Shown: piece after piece, positions 8,606 through 16,410 of the stretch
Position numbering within the stretch: the first letter of the stretch is position 1
How the letters are laid out: each line of letters opens with the position of its first letter
Assembly (NCBI GenBank): GCA_020630575.1
Contig: JAHDBD010000008.1
Location: 124,001 to 188,000 of the forward strand
Direction: 5' to 3'
Origin: Bernardetia sp.
GTDB taxonomy: Bacteria > Bacteroidota > Bacteroidia > Cytophagales > Bernardetiaceae
DNA length: 64,000 nt
Notes under the pieces: generated by a model
Told to the model about the DNA's origin: nothing
Database searches by the model: none
What the model saw: the letters and a program-made list of their open reading frames with translations, nothing else
Program-made: the position numbers and the translations under genes

Positions 8606-8962
8606 ATGAATTCACCAAACATTAACTCTCGTTTAAACAGCTATTTTTATAATGGTTTTTTTGCTTATTTACTTGTTTATATTTCAGCAGGTGCATTATT
8701 TATTTTCTTGCCTTTTCTTTTTAATTTACGAATATTTGAAGATTTCAAAAAAGGAAAGCTACAGTTTTTTATAATAACTATCTTCATAACTTTACTAGCC
8801 ATTTTTCAAATCTATTGTGTTAATGGCATACAAAAAGTATATAGTTGTTTGCGTTTTGGATCAACTCAATTTTCTCTAGGAAATAATGCTTTTGTTCTGA
8901 TTGTGTTTTCAGTTATGCTTTGGGAAGCCTCAGTTTACCTTAGACCAAAATTATTTGTATGA
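8606..8962 (+). CDS. hypothetical membrane protein
   Basis: 118 residues with three to four hydrophobic segments (about 18-41, 51-72 and 93-108), short loops and no charged functional motif. I do not recognise a family. It follows pyrH by 102 bases with a family A repeat in between, so co-transcription is doubtful. The ATG at 8606 is placed directly after the repeat. Confidence 0.6.
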   Translation: MNSPNINSRLNSYFYNGFFAYLLVYISAGALFIFLPFLFNLRIFEDFKKGKLQFFIITIFITLLAIFQIYCVNGIQKVYSCLRFGSTQFSLGNNAFVLIVFSVMLWEASVYLRPKLFV

Positions 8963-9010
8963 ATTTATTTTAAAAAAGGTTAAATAAAATAATCTAACCA
9001 AACTAATAAA

Positions 9011-9035
9011 TTTATTTATCGTAATATTGCAATAT
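9011..9035 (+). promoter_or_regulatory. candidate ArsR operator upstream of arsR
   Basis: TTTATTTATCG followed by the perfect 12-bp palindrome ATATTGCAATAT (9024-9035), 31 bases before the arsR start. A near copy is found before arsM (9454-9479). A shared sequence before two genes of one resistance set suggests autoregulated ArsR binding. Confidence 0.6.
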
Positions 9036-9066
9036 AAAGATTAGCCAAAAAACAATTTTACTCAAA

Positions 9067-9405
9067 ATGGGACTTACCAAATCTGATATTTTTACTGAAA
9101 AACAAAATGAGCTTGCAGATATTGCAAAAGTATTGGGACATCCTGCCCGAATAGCTATTTTGCAACATCTAATAAAAGTCAATGCTTGCATTGGGGGAGA
9201 TTTGGTAAACGAAATTGGATTGGCACAACCCACTATTTCACAACATCTTAGAGAACTCAAACGAGTAGGAATTATACAAGGAACTATTGAAGGAACAAGT
9301 GTTTGTTATTGTATAAATCCTCAAAATTGGAAAAACATACAAACTCTTTTTGCTATTTTCTTTACTGATTTTACTTCAAAAATTGATTCTAATTCGTGCT
9401 GTTAA
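9067..9405 (+). CDS. arsR: ArsR-family metalloregulator
   Basis: 112-residue winged-helix repressor. ADIAKVLGHPARIAILQHL is the first helices and GLAQPTISQHLRELKRVGI (51-69) the recognition helix, followed by the wing. Cysteines are C41 (NACIGG), C80, C82 and a terminal pair C111-C112. Classical ArsR uses a CxC in helix 3; only C41 is there, so As(III) is probably bound by a different Cys set, perhaps with the C-terminal pair. It heads the arsenic cluster and has matching operator candidates before itself and before arsM, so it likely represses both until arsenite binds. Confidence 0.88.
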   Translation: MGLTKSDIFTEKQNELADIAKVLGHPARIAILQHLIKVNACIGGDLVNEIGLAQPTISQHLRELKRVGIIQGTIEGTSVCYCINPQNWKNIQTLFAIFFTDFTSKIDSNSCC

Positions 9406-9411
9406 AATAAC

Positions 9412-9479
9412 TCACGCTCTAGCGTGAAATTATATTCTAGTATTTTTTTACTTATTATTTATCGTTAAATTGCAATAAA
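9412..9479 (+). promoter_or_regulatory. arsR-arsM spacer: hairpin and second ArsR operator candidate
   Basis: A short hairpin TCACGCT/AGCGTGA (9412-9427) just after the arsR stop may weaken read-through. At 9454-9479 the sequence TTATTTATCGTTAAATTGCAATAAA closely matches the site before arsR (shared TTATTTATCG, then TTGCAATA), ending four bases before the arsM start codon. Confidence 0.55.
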
Positions 9480-9482
9480 CAA

Positions 9483-10412
9483 ATGAAAAATTCAATTCAG
9501 ACTTCAAACACATTACAAAACGAATCTCAAACTGAGCAACAAATCAAAGATATGGTTCGTGAGCGTTACGAAAAAGTAGCTCTTCAAGATAAAGTTCTCA
9601 ATGCTTCTTCGTGTTGTGGAACTACAGATTCTTCAACAGAAGTTTACAATATTATGTCAGAAAAATATGACAATCTAAATGGCTATAATTCTGACGCAGA
9701 TTTGGGTTTAGGTTGTGGACTTCCTACCCAGTTTGCTCAAATCAAAAAGGGTAATACAGTGCTTGATTTGGGTTCAGGAGCAGGAAATGACTGTTTTGTA
9801 GCACGAGCAGAAACAGGCGAAACAGGAAAAGTAATTGGAATAGATTTTTCTCCTACAATGCTCAAAAAAGCTCGTCAGAATGCTGATAAATTAGGTTATA
9901 ATAATGTAGAGTTTAGAGAAGGCGATATCGAAAAAATGCCTATTTCTGATAATTCTGTTGATGTAATCGTTAGTAATTGTGTATTGAATCTTGTACCTAA
10001 TAAAAAAGCTGTTTTTACAGAAATGTACAGAACTTTAAAAGATGATGGACATTTTAGTATTTCTGATATTGTGCTTGTGGGTAGTCTTCCAAAAGCTTTA
10101 CGAGAAGATGCAGAAATGTATGCAGGTTGTGTTTCAGGAGCAATTCAGAAAGAAGATTATCTCAATTTTATCAAAGAAGTTGGTTTTGAGAATATTACTT
10201 TACAAAAGGAAAAAGCTATTTTTATTCCTGATGATATTCTCCAAAAATACCTTTCTGAAAACGAAATAAAAGAATTTAGAAATGGAAGTACAGGAATTTT
10301 TAGTATTACTGTTTTTGCTCAAAAAAATCCTTCTCTTCAATCTAATATTTCTCAAAAAGCTGTTACACAAGAAGAAAAAGCAATTTGTTGTCCTGATAGT
10401 GGCTGTTGTTAA
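9483..10412 (+). CDS. arsM: arsenite S-adenosylmethionine methyltransferase
   Basis: 309 residues. ArsM methylates As(III) to methyl and dimethyl arsenicals with SAM. SAM motif I is VLDLGSGAGND (93-103). Cys residues at the expected places are C44-C45 (SSCCGT), C78 (GLGCGLP), C166 (SNCVLN) and C216 (AGCVSG), matching the four conserved As(III)-binding cysteines of the family. The C-terminus ends CCPDSGCC, an extra cluster of metal-binding thiols. The N-terminal VRERYEKVA is typical. It lies 77 bases after arsR with its own operator candidate, and a terminator follows at 10421-10450. No arsenite efflux pump gene lies beside it. Confidence 0.95.
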   Translation: MKNSIQTSNTLQNESQTEQQIKDMVRERYEKVALQDKVLNASSCCGTTDSSTEVYNIMSEKYDNLNGYNSDADLGLGCGLPTQFAQIKKGNTVLDLGSGAGNDCFVARAETGETGKVIGIDFSPTMLKKARQNADKLGYNNVEFREGDIEKMPISDNSVDVIVSNCVLNLVPNKKAVFTEMYRTLKDDGHFSISDIVLVGSLPKALREDAEMYAGCVSGAIQKEDYLNFIKEVGFENITLQKEKAIFIPDDILQKYLSENEIKEFRNGSTGIFSITVFAQKNPSLQSNISQKAVTQEEKAICCPDSGCC

Positions 10413-10420
10413 TTTTTTTT

Positions 10421-10450
10421 ACCCATAACTAAAGTTATGGGTTTCGTTTT
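10421..10450 (+). terminator. terminator after arsM
   Basis: Stem ACCCATAACT/AGTTATGGGT with a tiny loop, followed by TTCGTTTTT, nine bases after the arsM stop. Confidence 0.75.
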
Positions 10451-10500
10451 TCAAAGCTTTAAATATTTATTTTAATCACTTTTCACTAAACATTACAAAA

Positions 10501-11241
10501 ATGAAAACTTCAAATGTATTTCTATCTTTATTTATTATTCCTCTCTTGATTATTAATTTTTCATCTTTTACTTCTTTATCTAAAATGGAAAAAAATAAGT
10601 TCTATCCTAAACTTCAAAATTACTCTGAAAACTTAGCGTCTAATTTTGAAACTATTGATGAAGAACGTAAATTGAAATTACAAGAAATTGGAGACTACAT
10701 AATTAAGCAAAAAGAATCATCAGAAAAAGTAGATTTGACTGTAATCTGTACCCATAATTCACGTAGAAGTCATTTTGGGCAAGTTTGGTTACAAGTTGCT
10801 GCTTATTATTATGGAGTAGAAGGAATAAATACTTTTTCAGGAGGAACAGAAGCAACAGCCTTTAATTCTAGAGCCATTACAGCATTAGAAAGAGTAGGTG
10901 TAAAACTAGAAAAAACAACTGCTTTTGAAGGAGAAAAAAATCCTGTTTATTCTATGTCGGTAGGTGAAAATTATTCAAAAACAATTATGTTTTCAAAGAA
11001 ATATACACACAAACAGAATCCTCAAAATGGCTTTACTGCGATTATGGTTTGTAGTGATGCTGACAAAAATTGCCCGTTAGTTATGGGAGCAGATGCTCGT
11101 TTTGCAATTCCTTTTGAAGATCCAAAAGTTTCGGATAATACACCTAGCGAAGAGCAAGTCTATAATGAGAGATGCCAACAAATAGGAACAGAATTTTTCT
11201 TTGTAATGGATTATGTCAAAACCAAATTGAAGAGAAAATAA
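10501..11241 (+). CDS. low-molecular-weight tyrosine phosphatase / arsenate-reductase-like protein
   Basis: 246 residues. The P-loop is C83-THNSR-R89-S90 (CX5RS), the signature of LMW phosphatases and the thioredoxin-type ArsC arsenate reductases. Further Cys are C188, C195 and C229. The site after arsR-arsM suggests arsenate reduction, but the usual ArsC loop is CTGNSCRS and the second resolving Cys of that loop is absent here, so the chemistry is uncertain. Residues 1-25 are strongly hydrophobic (MKTSNVFLSLFIIPLLIINF) and look like a signal or anchor; a start at Met29 would give a cytosolic protein. A terminator follows at 11265-11302. Confidence 0.75.
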   Translation: MKTSNVFLSLFIIPLLIINFSSFTSLSKMEKNKFYPKLQNYSENLASNFETIDEERKLKLQEIGDYIIKQKESSEKVDLTVICTHNSRRSHFGQVWLQVAAYYYGVEGINTFSGGTEATAFNSRAITALERVGVKLEKTTAFEGEKNPVYSMSVGENYSKTIMFSKKYTHKQNPQNGFTAIMVCSDADKNCPLVMGADARFAIPFEDPKVSDNTPSEEQVYNERCQQIGTEFFFVMDYVKTKLKRK

Positions 11242-11264
11242 TATTTTATTTTAGCATTATTAGG

Positions 11265-11302
11265 AAAGCATTTTGTTTTTTAGAAAGCAAAATGCTTTTT
11301 TT
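11265..11302 (+). terminator. terminator closing the ars cluster
   Basis: Perfect 11-bp stem AAAGCATTTTG/CAAAATGCTTT with a 12-base loop, then seven T in total including the arm. It shows that the next gene must start after it. Confidence 0.85.
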
Positions 11303-11341
11303 ATGAAATTATATTTTTACTATCACAATCAATTTCAAATC

Positions 11342-11848
11342 ATGAAACTTACCACAGAAAGAACAGAATTAAATTTAATTCAGAAAAAAGATTTTAAAGA
11401 AATCATTGATTCTTTTAGAGAAGAAAACGCTGTAAAATACATAAAACACCTTCAAAATTTATCAAATAGTGAATATACAGATTTTTTAGAAAACAAAAGA
11501 ATACTTTCTGATAATCAACATCTTTACTATTGGGTTGTTAGAGAAAAAGAAACTCAAAAATACATTGGAACAATGGGAGTAATGCCTTATTTGGGTTCTG
11601 ATTCTGCTTTTCATATTGGTTTCCGTATTTCAAAAGACTTTCAAGGAAAAGGATTCGCCACCGAATTAGGAAAAACAGTAATTAATTTTGTGAAAAACGA
11701 ACTAAAACATCAAAAAATTTTTGGATTAATAATGGAAGGAAATATCGCTTCACAAACTTTACTTAAAAAGTTAGGGTTTCAATTTTTGAAAACTGATTTT
11801 AATACTGATTACCAAATTCAGTTAGAAACCTATAGGTTAATTTTTTAA
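11342..11848 (+). CDS. GNAT family N-acetyltransferase (RimJ/RimL type)
   Basis: 168 residues. It starts MKLTTERTELNLIQKKDF, the usual opening of RimJ/RimL-like acetyltransferases (Acetyltransf_3). The acetyl-CoA loop is QGKGFAT in FRISKDFQGKGFATELGK, followed by the asparagine motif GNIASQTLLKKLGF. An in-frame codon 69 bases upstream lies inside the preceding terminator stem, so the ATG at 11342 is chosen. Possible substrates are ribosomal-protein or small-molecule amines; this cannot be decided. Confidence 0.85.
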   Translation: MKLTTERTELNLIQKKDFKEIIDSFREENAVKYIKHLQNLSNSEYTDFLENKRILSDNQHLYYWVVREKETQKYIGTMGVMPYLGSDSAFHIGFRISKDFQGKGFATELGKTVINFVKNELKHQKIFGLIMEGNIASQTLLKKLGFQFLKTDFNTDYQIQLETYRLIF

Positions 11849-11858
11849 AGAATGAAGT

Positions 11859-12479
11859 CTATTTTTTGATTTCAAACTCTTTTACAAGTGCTGTAAATGG
11901 AATTGCTTTTACTTTTTTACCCTCTAAAAAAAATATTACTTGTTTGGTGTTGCCTATAATGACTCCTTCTTTAGTCTCATTATCTAAAAACCGTAGTGAA
12001 ATTGAAGTTTGTTCTTTTGTTTTTTCTGCGGCTAATTCGCCGTAAAAATCTGCTACAGAATACAGAAAAAGAAAAAATATTATTACAAATAGCACGTATC
12101 TATTGGAGTTATACCATGTTTTCTTATCCCATCCAAGGGTAATTAAGCTATAAAATTTGGGATGTTTTTTCATCATCCATATATCAAACTTAAAAAACAG
12201 ATATATAAATATGCAAGAACCAATAGTAAAAAATAAAATAATTATGTCAGAAAAAGGAGCTACTAAAAACTCAAATATATCAGCATAATCAAAGATATTG
12301 ATCCCAAACTCAGAATATTTTTGATAATTAAAAAGCATTCCAATAGCTACAGCAAGAATATAAAAAATAGATATAATACTTTGAGCCTCCTTCAATAAAG
12401 CCTCATATTTATCTTTAATTAAGCCCTCAGTGTGAGTTTGGACTTCAATATTAGATTCTGAATCAGGTTCTGATTGCAT
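11859..12479 (-). CDS. hypothetical three-segment membrane protein
   Basis: 206 residues. A polar N-terminus (1-32) precedes hydrophobic segments at about 34-51, 72-95 and 127-147. The C-terminal 55 residues form a soluble, probably beta-rich domain (ISLRFLDNETKEGVIIGNTKQV). I do not recognise a family. The gene converges with the GNAT gene, whose stop is 10 bases away. The ATG is at 12479. Confidence 0.6.
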   Translation of the reverse strand: MQSEPDSESNIEVQTHTEGLIKDKYEALLKEAQSIISIFYILAVAIGMLFNYQKYSEFGINIFDYADIFEFLVAPFSDIIILFFTIGSCIFIYLFFKFDIWMMKKHPKFYSLITLGWDKKTWYNSNRYVLFVIIFFLFLYSVADFYGELAAEKTKEQTSISLRFLDNETKEGVIIGNTKQVIFFLEGKKVKAIPFTALVKEFEIKK

Positions 12480-12589
12480 AGATTTATCTTGAGATTATAA
12501 TTTTATTAATGATACATTGTAGAGTAAGTAATCGAATTTTCCTATTTATTACTTTGAAATTATTTTTTTATTAAAATCTATCAATAAGT

Positions 12590-12620
12590 TTTGGTGTTTT
12601 TAAAAAAAGTATTACCTTTG
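12590..12620 (+). promoter_or_regulatory. promoter of tRNA-Gly
   Basis: TTTTGG around 12590 and TACCTTTG at 12613-12620 match TTG-N20-TAnnTTTG. The tRNA begins about 84 bases further on. Confidence 0.6.
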
Positions 12621-12703
12621 TCATCACAAAGACGGAAGGTCTTGATTTACATCTTAAATAGAGAGGTAAAATCTGAATATTAGCTTACCTAAAGTTAAAA
12701 AAT

Positions 12704-12776
12704 GCGAAAGTAGCTCAGTTGGTAGAGCGCAACCTTGCCAAGGTTGAGGTCGCGAGTTCGAGCCTCGTCTTTCGCT
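12704..12776 (+). tRNA. tRNA-Gly (GCC)
   Basis: 73-nt cloverleaf: acceptor GCGAAAG with CTTTCGC, D arm AGCTCAGTTGGTAGAGC, anticodon arm CAACCTTGCCAAGGTTG with anticodon GCC, T arm with GAGTTCGAGCCTC, and discriminator T, which is typical of bacterial Gly tRNAs. CCA is not encoded. Confidence 0.96.
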
Positions 12777-12874
12777 CAAGTTTACGGACTTCACATGGAG
12801 AAGTAATTCTTTTAAGTCATTCGTAAAAAAGTGATATAAAATATCTATTTGAATTGAAAATATTCTTTTAGAAT

Positions 12875-12917
12875 TAAAAAAGTCATACAATTATTTAAAA
12901 TTGTATGACTTTTTTTG
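12875..12917 (+). terminator. strong terminator downstream of tRNA-Gly
   Basis: Long stem AAAAAAGTCATACAATT with its complement, separated by about 6 bases, ending in a T run. It lies about 100 bases past the tRNA. Confidence 0.8.
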
Positions 12918-12964
12918 TATAGTTTATTGAATTTATGAGCATTCTTATTCTATCCTGAAAAATA

Positions 12965-13000
12965 AAAAACTCAGATAATTTAATAACCATCTGAGTTTTT
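12965..13000 (-). terminator. terminator of porX
   Basis: Stem AAAAACTCAGAT/ATCTGAGTTTTT with a 12-base loop. On the minus strand it follows the porX stop by about 48 bases and ends in T residues. Confidence 0.75.
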
Positions 13001-13047
13001 ACCTAGCTAATTTAAATATTTGTAATATAGTTTTCAACTAAAAATCA

Positions 13048-14622
13048 TTATTTTGCTTCTAACTCAATAAAAGGAATTATCATTTCCTCCATTGAAATTC
13101 CTCCGTGCTGAAATGTATCCTTATAATATTTTACATAGTGATTGTAATTATTTGGATAAGCAAAAAAGTAGTCTTCTGTTGTAAATACAAAAGTAGTTGA
13201 AACATTCTGACGAGGTAAAAAGAATTTTGCAGGGTCTTTAGCTACCAAAACATTTTTAGGATTATAATTTAAATTTTTTCCTTGTTTGTAACGCAAATTT
13301 GTATTGGTATTTCGGTCACCTATAATTTTATAAGGACGTTTTGTACGAATTGTTCCGTGGTCAGTGGTAATAATCAAACGACCATTTACTTCTGCTATTT
13401 TCTTTAACATATCCCATAAAGGAGAGTGTAAAAACCAAGATTTAGTTACTGAGCGATAAGCAGCTTCATCAGGTGCAAGTTCACGAACAACAGCTGTATC
13501 AGTACGAGCATGAGAAAGCATATCTACAAAGTTATAAACGATAACGTTAAACTCATTTTGTTGTAGATTACTAAAATTCTCTACTAATTGTTTACCTTGA
13601 TGATTGCGAAGAATTTTATTGTAGGTTGTTTTTGTATTTCCAAAACCAAATTCTTTCATCTGTCTACGTAAAAATTCGTCTTCAAAGTTGTTTTTTCCTC
13701 CTTCATCTTGGTCATCTACCCAAATATCTGGGTGTTCTTCTGCCATTTCAGAAGGCAAAAGTCCAGAAAAAATAGCGTTGCGAGCATATGCTGTAGTAGT
13801 TGGTAAAATAGAACAATATACTTTTTCTTCTTTGACTGTAAAGTATTCTGCTAAAAGTGATTCGACAACTTTCCATTGATCATAACGCAAATTATCTATC
13901 AAAATAAAAAATAAAGGGCGTTCTTCATTTAGTTTTTTATCTTCTAAAAGAGGAAAAACCCATTCTCCCATAATATCGTGTGACATCATTGGATATTCAT
14001 CATCACCTGCATCATTCAACCAATATTCATAGTTATTTTGAATAAATTTGGCAAAGCTAATATTAGCTTCTTCTTTTTGAGATTCTAAAATCTCTTGCAT
14101 ACTTTGATTTTCAGTATCTTCAATTTCAAGTTCCCAATAAATTAGTTTTTTATAGGCTTCTATCCATTGTTCAAAATCTAAATCATCTTGAAAAATCATT
14201 GAAAGGTTTCTAAAATCTTGCTGATAATTCAAGTTTGTCTTTTCTGTAACCAATCTTTTTTGGTCTAAAATCTTTTTGATAGAAAGAAGAATCTGATTCG
14301 GATTGACAGGTTTTATCAAATAATCGGCAATTTTTGCACCGATGGCATCTTCCATAATATGCTCTTCTTCACTCTTAGTTATCATAATGGCAGGCAAAGA
14401 AGGACGAACAGATTTTATAGCTGTAAGTGTTTCTAAACCAGACATTCCTGGCATATTTTCATCTAAAAATACAATATCAAAATTATCTTCTTCAACGGCT
14501 TCAAGGGCATCTGCGCCACTATTTACAGCTTTTACATCGTAGCCTTTTTTCTCTAAAAATAAAATATGAGGTTTGAGAAATTCAATTTCGTCATCTGCCC
14601 AAAGAATGGAATATCGTTGCAT
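13048..14622 (-). CDS. porX: PorX, response regulator with PglZ domain (type IX secretion)
   Basis: 524 residues. The N-terminal receiver (1-120) has D10-D11, phosphoacceptor D54 in FLDENMPGMSG, T82 in MITKSE and K103 in LIKPV. A helical middle (about 125-205) leads to an alkaline-phosphatase-fold PglZ domain (about 210-524) with zinc-site motifs LIDNLRYDQW, PTTTAYARNAIFSG, ITTDHGTI and FQHGGISMEE. This architecture is PorX, which with the kinase PorY and an ECF sigma factor controls genes of the type IX secretion system and, in some species, cleaves nucleotide signals through its PglZ domain. Those roles are from the family. It predicts gliding or T9SS cargo elsewhere in the genome; no other T9SS gene is in this window. 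Confidence 0.95.
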   Translation of the reverse strand: MQRYSILWADDEIEFLKPHILFLEKKGYDVKAVNSGADALEAVEEDNFDIVFLDENMPGMSGLETLTAIKSVRPSLPAIMITKSEEEHIMEDAIGAKIADYLIKPVNPNQILLSIKKILDQKRLVTEKTNLNYQQDFRNLSMIFQDDLDFEQWIEAYKKLIYWELEIEDTENQSMQEILESQKEEANISFAKFIQNNYEYWLNDAGDDEYPMMSHDIMGEWVFPLLEDKKLNEERPLFFILIDNLRYDQWKVVESLLAEYFTVKEEKVYCSILPTTTAYARNAIFSGLLPSEMAEEHPDIWVDDQDEGGKNNFEDEFLRRQMKEFGFGNTKTTYNKILRNHQGKQLVENFSNLQQNEFNVIVYNFVDMLSHARTDTAVVRELAPDEAAYRSVTKSWFLHSPLWDMLKKIAEVNGRLIITTDHGTIRTKRPYKIIGDRNTNTNLRYKQGKNLNYNPKNVLVAKDPAKFFLPRQNVSTTFVFTTEDYFFAYPNNYNHYVKYYKDTFQHGGISMEEMIIPFIELEAK

Positions 14623-14654
14623 AAAGGAGGGTTTAAGGATCTTAATTTACATTA

Positions 14655-14710
14655 TTTCTTGTTCAAGCATTTGCTTGGACACTCTTTTGAGCAAGCATAT
14701 GCTTGCAAAG
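14655..14710. repeat. family E palindromic repeat, copy 1
   Basis: TTTCTTGTTCAAGCATTTGCTTGGAC followed by the perfect 16-bp palindrome GCAAGCATATGCTTGC (14691-14706). The first part resembles the TTTCTAGTTCAAGC palindromes at 34347-34386 and 37413-37446. Confidence 0.55.
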
Positions 14711-14930
14711 TCATTAGTACAAGATAGAAACTTGCACTAGAATAAGACTTATTTTCTAGTAAAAATTTATCGTATCGTTATAATCTGGTTTTGTTTATTC
14801 AATTATATTCCTATAAAATCTCACAAATATACACTTTTTTGAAGTGAGAACAATTTAAAGAACTCTAAAATAGGTTTTTAGTTTCTGCACTATATAAAAA
14901 AATAAATACTTTTCAGTTTGCTATTAAATC

Positions 14931-14970
14931 AAAAGCTCTCATTTATTAAAATAAAGGAGAGCTTTTTTTT
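14931..14970. terminator. bidirectional terminator after the helicase gene
   Basis: Stem AAAAGCTCTC/GAGAGCTTTT with a 16-base loop, followed by T on the plus strand and by an A/T mix on the minus strand. It lies 27 bases past the helicase stop. Confidence 0.65.
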
Positions 14971-14996
14971 GAAAAAATAAATTTTGTAATTCGTAA

Positions 14997-16307
14997 TTAT
15001 TTCTTAGGTTTTCTCTTTGATGTACTTCTATTTTTCTTTTTACCTATATCTTTCGGATTTAGATAGCGTTTTTTATGATGAAAAGCTCCTTTATAGGTTG
15101 GGTCTTCTCTCTGTTTGATAAAATCTAATGCCTTTATTAGTTTCTGATTTTCTTCGAAAGGTGTTTGTGTAATCTCTACATCTGTTGGAATTCTTTCATT
15201 TGGGATTTTTTTTCCAATCAGTTTTTCAATTCTTTTGATATGATGAACATCCAAAACATTGGCAAAAGTAATGGCAATTCCTTCTTTTTCTGCTCGTCCT
15301 GTACGCCCAATTCTATGCACATAATCATCGTACTGTTTCGGAACTTCAAAATTAATAACATGACTTACATCACTTACGTCTAATCCTCGTGCAGCTACAT
15401 CTGTTGCTACAAGTATTCGAATATCTCCATTTTTAAAATCACTAAAGGAATTACTTCGTGTATTTTGATCTTTGTTACTATGAATTACCCTTACACTATC
15501 ATCTACCTTTCTACCTAAAAATTTATAGACATTATTCGCAACATCTTTTGTTCTTGTAAAGACAATTACTTTATTAAATTTCTCTTTATCCTTGAGTAAA
15601 TAATCTAATAAATTAATCTTGGTTCTGAAATTAGGAACTTCGTAATATTTTTGCTCAACGGTTTCGGCTGTAACCGAAATAGCCGAAATATTTATTTCCT
15701 CTGGAGATTCTAAAAAATCTTCTGTCAATTTTACAACTTTCTCTGGCATTGTAGCAGAAAAAAGGGCGTTCTGACGTTTTTTGCTAGAAATAATTTCTAA
15801 TAAACGATTGATTTGTGGCATAAAACCCATATCCAAAATACGGTCTGCTTCATCCATTATCATCGTTTTGATTTGACGTAAATTCAATTCATTTCGCTCA
15901 TAAATATCCAATAATCGCCCTGGTGTTGCGATAATCAAATCCATTCCTTCTCTCACTTGTTCAAGCTGTCTTTTTATACTTCCACTTCCTCCATACAAAG
16001 CAACGGCACGCAAATCAGTATATTTACCAAGTACCTCAAAATGTTCATGAATTTGAATAACCAACTCACGAGTAGGCGCAAGAATCAGCGCACGAGGATT
16101 TTCGCCCTGTGCATATTTTAGTTTCATCAAAAGAGGCAACATAAAAGCAGCCGTTTTTCCTGTTCCTGTTTGCGCTACACCAATTACATCGTGTCCAGCC
16201 AAAAGCAACGGAATTGCCTGTTCTTGAATCGGACTCGGTTTTTCATAACCAGCTTCTTCAATGGCATTTAATAATTGACGGTTTAATTTAAAATCTTCGA
16301 AACTCAT
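14997..16307 (-). CDS. DEAD-box ATP-dependent RNA helicase (RhlE-like)
   Basis: 436 residues with all helicase motifs: Q motif (FEDFKLNRQLL to PSPIQEQAIP, 3-33), I AQTGTGKT (45-52), Ia PTREL (78-82), II DEAD (152-155), III SAT (184-186), V ARGLD and VI HRIGRTGR (331-338). The C-terminal 35 residues are very basic (KKRYLNPKDIGKKKNRSTSKRKPKK pattern), typical of RhlE proteins that unwind RNA in ribosome assembly or cold adaptation. The exact subgroup is inferred. The 89-base gap to the upstream glmU gene holds a 37-bp repeat. Confidence 0.93.
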   Translation of the reverse strand: MSFEDFKLNRQLLNAIEEAGYEKPSPIQEQAIPLLLAGHDVIGVAQTGTGKTAAFMLPLLMKLKYAQGENPRALILAPTRELVIQIHEHFEVLGKYTDLRAVALYGGSGSIKRQLEQVREGMDLIIATPGRLLDIYERNELNLRQIKTMIMDEADRILDMGFMPQINRLLEIISSKKRQNALFSATMPEKVVKLTEDFLESPEEINISAISVTAETVEQKYYEVPNFRTKINLLDYLLKDKEKFNKVIVFTRTKDVANNVYKFLGRKVDDSVRVIHSNKDQNTRSNSFSDFKNGDIRILVATDVAARGLDVSDVSHVINFEVPKQYDDYVHRIGRTGRAEKEGIAITFANVLDVHHIKRIEKLIGKKIPNERIPTDVEITQTPFEENQKLIKALDFIKQREDPTYKGAFHHKKRYLNPKDIGKKKNRSTSKRKPKK

Positions 16308-16323
16308 TTTTTATTCTTTATTT

Positions 16324-16360
16324 AACCGTCGTTGAGTCTCAAATGCAGTCGCCAACGAGG
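16324..16360 (+). repeat. 37-bp dispersed repeat, family C, copy 1
   Basis: Begins AACCGTCGTTGAGT and ends CAACGAGG. A second copy lies on the other strand at 31197-31233; the first 22 bases differ at one position. CGTTG/CAACG arms allow hairpin folding. Confidence 0.7.
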
Positions 16361-16410
16361 TGTTTAATTTGTATTTGTAATTCCCAATCTCCATTCCCTA
16401 ATCCCCAATA

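Larger units (their letters stand above)
14623..14996. other. intergenic region with palindromes and a terminator
   Basis: 374 bases between porX and the helicase gene (both minus). It holds the family E palindromic cluster (14655-14710) and a hairpin terminator (14931-14970). The rest is AT-rich and probably holds the porX promoter. Confidence 0.5.

Noticed and set aside
9012-9260. Minus-strand frame opposite arsR
   Set aside because: Shadow of arsR without family features; the protein is Cys/Ser-rich as expected of a complement frame.
11273-11341. Upstream start of the GNAT gene
   Set aside because: It lies in the stem of the ars terminator; the family-like start is at 11342.
12654-12890. 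Minus-strand open frame of 78 codons
   Set aside because: It runs through the tRNA-Gly gene and gives the typical antisense-tRNA peptide pattern (RGSNSRPQPWQGCALPTELLS-like). Not a gene.
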